Assembly (NCBI GenBank): GCA_910577655.1
Contig: CAJTOW010000086.1
Span: 1 to 18,757, forward strand
DNA length: 18,757 bases
Reading direction: 5' to 3'
Source: an uncultured Lachnospiraceae bacterium
Lineage (GTDB): Bacteria > Bacillota > Clostridia > Lachnospirales > Lachnospiraceae
Part shown: positions 15,172 through 18,757 of the stretch, piece by piece
Position numbering within the stretch: position 1 is the stretch's first letter
Layout: every line of letters starts with the position of its first letter
Position numbers and translations under genes: made by a program
The notes under the pieces: model-generated
What the model saw: only the letters and a program-made list of their open reading frames with translations
Told to the model about the DNA's origin: nothing
Databases searched by the model: none

Positions 15172-16227
15172 TTAAGACAGCTTCCGCACACTTTTCCTCT
15201 CGATCAGGGTGAAGGTTTCTTCCTTTGCGAAGGATGGCACCTTTTCTTTCTTCTCAATGACAGCAATCAGGCTTGTCACAGCCCGTTTCGTCACAGCTTT
15301 CACACTGACACTGACAGTCGTAAGCGGCGGTGCGATGAAGCCGCTGAGCTCTGCATTATCATATCCAATGATCGATATATCCTGCGGAACCCTGATCTTT
15401 TTATCCTGCATGCAGCGGATTGCGCCAAAGGCCAGCAGGTCGTTGGCGGCAAAGACTGCCGTAAACGGAGCCTCTTTATTCTTCTTAAGCAGAGCTTCCA
15501 TGGCCGTATAGCCGCTCTCTGCACGGTGTATATGGGTCTGGTAGATATAATTCTCATTATAAGAAATCTGATTATGGCCAAGGCAGTCCCGGTATCCCTC
15601 AAACCGTTCCCTGACCGATGCCTTCTCAAATGCGCCGGTGATATGCGCAATCCGGGTATGGCCATTATCAATCAGCAGCTGGACGGCCCCATAAGCCCCT
15701 GCATAATTCTCTGTATTGATCAGATATATATTCTTAAATTCGATCTTAGAACGCTGATTGATCAGGATTGTAGGCAGCCCCTGCCGGCTCAGGCGTTCCA
15801 GAACCACATCCGGCACAATATCTCCCATCATGATACACCCGGAAATGGATTTGTTGGCATAGGCAGTCTCGATCATATCAAAGTCATCCTGCCGACTGAT
15901 GATCGACACAGTCAACTGATATCCCCTTTTTTTCAGCTGGTCAATGGCATGGGCGAGAAATTCGGAATAAAACGGAGAAGAATGAATGATATTCTCTTCC
16001 ATCTCGTCATACTCCCCGGAAAAAAACTCTACAAAAAAAAGCCCAATGGCATTTGCAGGTTTTCCTGCCAGATTCCTTGCCGAATTGTTGGGTATATATC
16101 CATATTCACGGATAACCCGCTCCACCTTTTCCCTGGTCTTTGGAGGAACATTGGGATAATTGTTGATCACACGGGATACGGTACTGCGGGATACACCGGC
16201 CAGTTTCGCAATCTCTTCACTCTTCAT
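15172..16227 (-). CDS. LacI/GalR-family transcriptional regulator
   Basis: This 351-residue protein has the standard LacI plan. Residues 1-50 hold the helix-turn-helix and hinge (EEIAKLAGVSRSTVSRVINN, then YIPNNSARNLAGK). Residues 60-345 hold the periplasmic-binding-like sensor domain with VQLLIDNGHTRIAHITG, AVFAANDLLAFGAI and ISIIGYDNAELSGFIAPPLTTV. The N-terminal arm is slightly insert-rich at 65-85 (VEFFSGEYDEMEEN). AGGAG lies 7 bases before ATG 16227. Two identical palindromes, one before this gene and one before the CoA-transferase operon, make autoregulation and control of the operon very likely. The ligand is probably the operon's substrate or a CoA-free intermediate, but this cannot be read from sequence. 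Confidence 0.92.
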   Translation of the reverse strand: MKSEEIAKLAGVSRSTVSRVINNYPNVPPKTREKVERVIREYGYIPNNSARNLAGKPANAIGLFFVEFFSGEYDEMEENIIHSSPFYSEFLAHAIDQLKKRGYQLTVSIISRQDDFDMIETAYANKSISGCIMMGDIVPDVVLERLSRQGLPTILINQRSKIEFKNIYLINTENYAGAYGAVQLLIDNGHTRIAHITGAFEKASVRERFEGYRDCLGHNQISYNENYIYQTHIHRAESGYTAMEALLKKNKEAPFTAVFAANDLLAFGAIRCMQDKKIRVPQDISIIGYDNAELSGFIAPPLTTVSVSVKAVTKRAVTSLIAVIEKKEKVPSFAKEETFTLIERKSVRKLS

Positions 16228-16245
16228 GAATCATCTCCTCATTTG

Positions 16246-16259
16246 TAAACGCGCGTTTA
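16246..16259. promoter_or_regulatory. LacI-type operator before lacI
   Basis: This is a second perfect copy of TAAACGCGCGTTTA. It starts about 8 bases after the predicted start of transcription of lacI, where bound repressor would block the polymerase. Confidence 0.82.
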
Positions 16260-16273
16260 TTTTCTTGTTTATA

Positions 16274-16303
16274 AGTTTATTACAATTGCTATGATTCTGT
16301 CAA
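16274..16303 (-). promoter_or_regulatory. Promoter of lacI
   Basis: Consensus TTGACA (16303-16298), an 18-base spacer and TAAACT (16279-16274) on the minus strand. The predicted start near 16267 is immediately before the operator. Confidence 0.6.
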
Positions 16304-16371
16304 CGGAAAATTTGTCTATATTTCCCTTTATGTTTTTGTGGATTTTGTATAGCTGTAGAGGTTCTGTTCCT

Positions 16372-16545
16372 CTATTCCGTTCTGCCCCATCCAGTGTAAA
16401 CCGCTTTTGGCTCAGCAGTCTGGATTTCTTTTGCCACAAGGGATTTATCCTGACTCGCCAAAATGCGCTGGCAGTACATGGTGTTGATCTGCCGTTCCTG
16501 CTGCCGGACACTCCACGCAGATTTTTCACATTCTTCTGCATAGAA
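16372..16545 (-). pseudogene. DUF1016/YhcG-type PDDEXK nuclease, N-terminal fragment
   Basis: The minus strand reads FYAEECEKSAWSVRQQERQI, then NTMYCQRILASQDKSLVAKE, then a stop at 16372-16374. The W..RQ..RQI...Y.R.L pattern is the N-terminal domain of DUF1016 proteins (YhcG), predicted nucleases often found with mobile DNA and restriction genes. Only about 50 residues remain; the nuclease domain is gone. It begins inside the end of the XRE/SNF2 fragment in another frame, so it was joined by a deletion. Confidence 0.6.
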
Positions 16546-16837
16546 AATCCTGAACGCTGGTCCCAGCCCCCATCTTCTGGGTGGCGCTTAATAGGACGCG
16601 CACCTGGCCAGAGCGGACTTTGGCGAACAGCTCCTTCTTCTTTGACTCGGTATTGGCTTCATGGATAAAAGCAATCTGTTTTTCTTTAAAAAGCTTAGAA
16701 ATATTTTCCTCCGCTTTTCCTTTGTATTCCTCTGCTGATATATGCTCTCCTGAAAAAAGCTCATTCAAACTAATACCCAGAACATCGCACAAAGGCTGTA
16801 AAAGTGAGACATCCGGCATTCCTCTTCCCGTTTCCCT
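16526..16837 (-). pseudogene. Chimeric fragment: XRE regulator tail fused to SNF2-helicase piece
   Basis: From about 16837 the minus strand reads LRETGRGMPDVSLLQPLCDV and then LGISLNELFSGE, the end of an XRE-family helix-turn-helix domain (usual WE.G...PD.S.L..L...L.IS..ELL.GE). After a short linker it continues in the same frame as IAFIHEANTESKKKELFAKV and RSGQVRVLLSATQKMGAGTSVQD. That is a piece of the SNF2-type helicase/methylase proteins carried by Firmicutes conjugative transposons. It ends at TGA 16526-16528. A stop directly upstream and the missing parts on both sides mean it is not functional. It looks like the product of successive deletions in an old mobile element. Confidence 0.6.
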
Positions 16838-16870
16838 TAATTAAAGATATTGTTGGGTAAAAAAGAAAGG

Positions 16871-17212
16871 TCAGTCGATTTTGCCGATGAAGCGGTAGTA
16901 GATTTCTACTTCCTGCTCACGGCTTCCGTCCTCGCCCTTGACAGCTTCGTGGACGGTCATTTTTTCAATTAGAGTGTTCAGAAGTTCGGCGGTCAGCTCC
17001 ACAGGGTTGACATACTGTTTCATCAGGGCAATCCACTTTTCAGCGTCCGCTGCGGTCTGTACGGCGGCTTCCATCGTTTCGTGAAGCTGCCTTATTTTGG
17101 TTTCAAGCTCCTTTTGCTCGTTCTGGTACTTCTCGGACAGCATATTGAAGTTATACTCGGTTATGCGTCCGGCAGATAATTTTGCCCCAATCGCCATCCT
17201 ATCAGCGGCATA
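16871..17212 (-). pseudogene. Large serine recombinase, C-terminal fragment (DUF4368)
   Basis: About 110 residues read AGRITEYNFNMLSEKYQNEQ, a coiled-coil stretch, then EKWIALMKQYVNPVELTAEL, then HEAVKGEDGSREQEVEIYYR and FIGKID-stop. This is the C-terminal DUF4368 region of TnpX/Tn4451-type serine recombinases, which excise and insert conjugative or mobilisable transposons. The catalytic resolvase domain and the zinc-ribbon domain are absent, and the frame is closed by TAG upstream of 17212. It is a remnant of an integrated element. The 185 bases between it and the next gene hold nothing I recognise. Confidence 0.75.
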
Positions 17213-17397
17213 CTAAACGCCCAAAAATGGGGCCACCACCCACTGTGATGAACCCCACCAAACCATAAATCCCTTGATTTTAATCCATGCTTCAACACTT
17301 TTACTTGTTAGTACCCAAAATCCTATGGCATCAATTCAAGATTGCCGCCTATGCCGCTGTTAAATATTGTTCAGGGATATCAGCACACACCCTCGCA

Positions 17398-18399
17398 TTA
17401 TGATTCATTCCCAAGCCATCCTTTTACCGTCTCCACAGCATAGCCAACCGCCTGAGCTATCTTATCCGTATCAAGTCCCATTTCATGCAAGTTTTCTGCC
17501 GCTTCTCTGGCCTTTTTCAATTCGCCGTCCTGCTCACCAATTTTCCGCTCTTCCATCCGAATTTCTCGTATTGCCTGACACACATCGACCACCTCTTCAC
17601 TTTCATCATATTTTATTCCCGAATTTGTAATTGTTTCAATCACATCAGCCGCTCTGCGCTCCAACTCCCGGAAACGCTTTTCATTGGTCACCAGCACCCT
17701 GCTTAGATTTTCCTTGTCCTTCGAATATTTGATGAATAGCATAACTTCCCGCAGGCTGGACTGGAATTTCATAATCTCCTCGTCCGTCATCTGCGCTGGT
17801 GCGATCAACCGCACATGGTAATTGTCCATGCAGGCAAGCACATCCGGATCTGACACATCCATCATCTCAAACAGGCTTAACGGCCCATCCCACTCTTCCG
17901 AGCCGAAAAATATAGTCACCGTGATGGAAGGTATCAGTCTGTCCTCCACCCAGAAGCCACTTAAGAATTCACCTGCACTTGGTGTTTTCCCGCCTTCTTC
18001 AGCAGACGCCTCCCCCTCCTCTTTTTTCCGCTTCATTTCTTTCCGGTGCGACTTTGCCGCCTTTTCTACCTGCCCTGCGTATTCCAGCGCATCATAGAGA
18101 TTGTTCTTCACAGGCATAGCATAATGGATTTCAGCCTGGTTCTCCGCGCCGTAAAGGACATATTCCATCTTCCCATCCGTCATTGCCGCATACAGTTTTT
18201 ACACATCACAGAATTTTTGGACGGGAACCACTGCGCCGTCCGCACCGTATGGCAGCGCTATCTTCGTGGAATCACGCTCCGTGAGCTGCTCCGACAGGAT
18301 CACCTGCCGCCCACCGTAAATATAGTAATTAAAAATATCGGCAAACACGCCTGCATCTTTTACATAATCCTTTGTGATTGTATCTGCTCTCAATGGCAT
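17398..18399 (-). pseudogene. Rpn-family recombination-promoting nuclease/putative transposase, with in-frame stop
   Basis: ATG 18399 opens a reading frame that continues to 17398 in the same frame but is cut by TAA at 18199-18201, after PYGADGAVVPVQKFCDV. Read through, it would be 333 codons. Residues 14-50 (YVKDAGVFADIFNYYIYGG) and the later ENQAEIHYAMPVKNNLYDAL, EFLSGF, DRLIPSITVTIFFGSEEWDG and FEMMDVSD match the PD-(D/E)XK Rpn/PDDEXK_2 family of Lachnospiraceae. The charged insert near residue 120 (MKRKKEEGEASAEEGGK) and the C-terminal IAQAVGYAVETVKGWL helix are also usual. A methionine at 18183 could start the downstream 261-residue part. A strong promoter precedes it, so loss of function may be recent, or the stop may be a sequencing error. 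Family assignment is good. Confidence 0.75.
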
Positions 18400-18459
18400 C
18401 TACCGCCTTTCTCATGAATGGCAGACATCCCATCAGATTCCCGTTTCTGCCATGGTTCC

Positions 18460-18488
18460 ATTATACTGAAGCATCTACTTTTTTTCAA
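18460..18488 (-). promoter_or_regulatory. Strong promoter of the Rpn gene
   Basis: TTGAAA (18488-18483), exactly 17 bases, then perfect TATAAT (18465-18460) on the minus strand. The leader to ATG 18399 would be about 54 bases. Confidence 0.75.
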
Positions 18489-18519
18489 GCGTATCTGAGC
18501 TTCTTCGATAACGTTCTGA

Positions 18520-18632
18520 GGGGTCACACTGGACAAGGGGAGGGGTCAAAACCGTGAACCACAGGGGTCATATTCACAGCCATAGGGGTCAGACCTTTTG
18601 CCGCAGGGGTCAAAACAGCCACAGAGGGGTCA
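18520..18632. repeat. Array of six GGGGTCA repeats with about 21-base period
   Basis: GGGGTCA begins at 18520, 18542, 18564, 18585, 18606 and 18626, always in the same direction, with spacings 22, 22, 21, 21 and 20. The sequences between are not conserved. The period is two helical turns. Multiple short repeats of this type (GGGGTCA) are found at the ends of IS21-family elements, where the transposase binds. Alternatives are a plasmid-type iteron set or a regulator array for the Rpn promoter 32 bases away. Confidence 0.65.
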
Positions 18633-18698
18633 GACTTGTGACCACTGTGGCCGTCCGTAACCGCCGCTCCCATGCTGCCCTGGCACAGCCCCAAAATC

Positions 18699-18744
18699 AA
18701 ACAAGGGATTCCGGCAACACCCAATGTGCCGGAATCCCTTGTTT
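18699..18744. terminator. Perfect 18-bp hairpin at the right edge
   Basis: AAACAAGGGATTCCGGCA (18699-18716) pairs with 18727-18744 around a 10-base loop. TTTT ends the plus-strand arm, and TTTGATTTT follows on the minus strand, so it can terminate in both directions. The genes it serves on the right are outside the window. Confidence 0.65.
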
Positions 18745-18757
18745 TCAGCGGTTTTCC

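Noticed and set aside
16269..16541. Minus-strand open frame of 90 codons
   Set aside because: It is the wrong frame over the DUF1016 fragment; the recognisable protein reads in the neighbouring frame.
18520..18632. CRISPR array
   Set aside because: The repeat core is only 7 bases with about 14 bases between; CRISPR repeats are 23 or more bases with 30 or more base spacers.

Overview
The window looks like a chromosomal stretch of a spore-forming, anaerobic, gut-type Clostridia, most likely Lachnospiraceae of the Enterocloster/Hungatella kind. This rests on strong AGGAGG ribosome sites, a SleL/YaaH-like LysM-GH18 protein, a surface protein with choline-binding-type repeats, Rpn-family nucleases, and debris of Tn4451-like elements. 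The genus is inference. Nearly every gene is on the minus strand; the exception is a LysR regulator.

Layout, left to right. (1) 1-4442: a PadR tail fragment, a LysM-GH18 protein, and a secreted repeat-rich surface protein whose signal peptide is separated from its body by a frameshift in a run of nine Gs. A structured non-coding stretch of about 450 bases follows. (2) 4458-8510: a tartrate module made of a DASS/SLC13 transporter, TtdA and TtdB in one minus-strand operon, with a LysR regulator divergent from it. This is the same functional set as the E. coli ttdR-ttdABT locus in a different order. (3) 8537-8851: a broken AbiEii-type nucleotidyltransferase. (4) 8903-16303: a six-gene operon (CaiB/BaiF CoA-transferase, solute-binding-protein-like protein without a signal peptide, crotonase, TRAP DctP, DctQ, DctM) preceded by a LacI-family gene. 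The same perfect 14-bp palindrome TAAACGCGCGTTTA lies before the CoA-transferase gene and before lacI, so the LacI protein probably controls both. (5) 16372-18757: a graveyard of mobile and defence genes. It holds a fused XRE/SNF2 fragment, a DUF1016 fragment, a serine-recombinase tail and an Rpn nuclease gene with an in-frame stop. Next come six GGGGTCA repeats resembling an IS21-type end or a regulator array, then a strong hairpin.

How the parts work together. Region 2 probably imports L-tartrate or a related dicarboxylate and dehydrates it to oxaloacetate. Region 4 probably takes up an organic acid through the TRAP system, loads it onto CoA by CoA transfer and hydrates, dehydrates or isomerises it with the crotonase. 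Its substrate cannot be read from the sequence. The cytoplasmic binding-protein homologue, encoded between the two CoA enzymes and overlapping the CoA-transferase gene, is the best candidate for a poorly described component.
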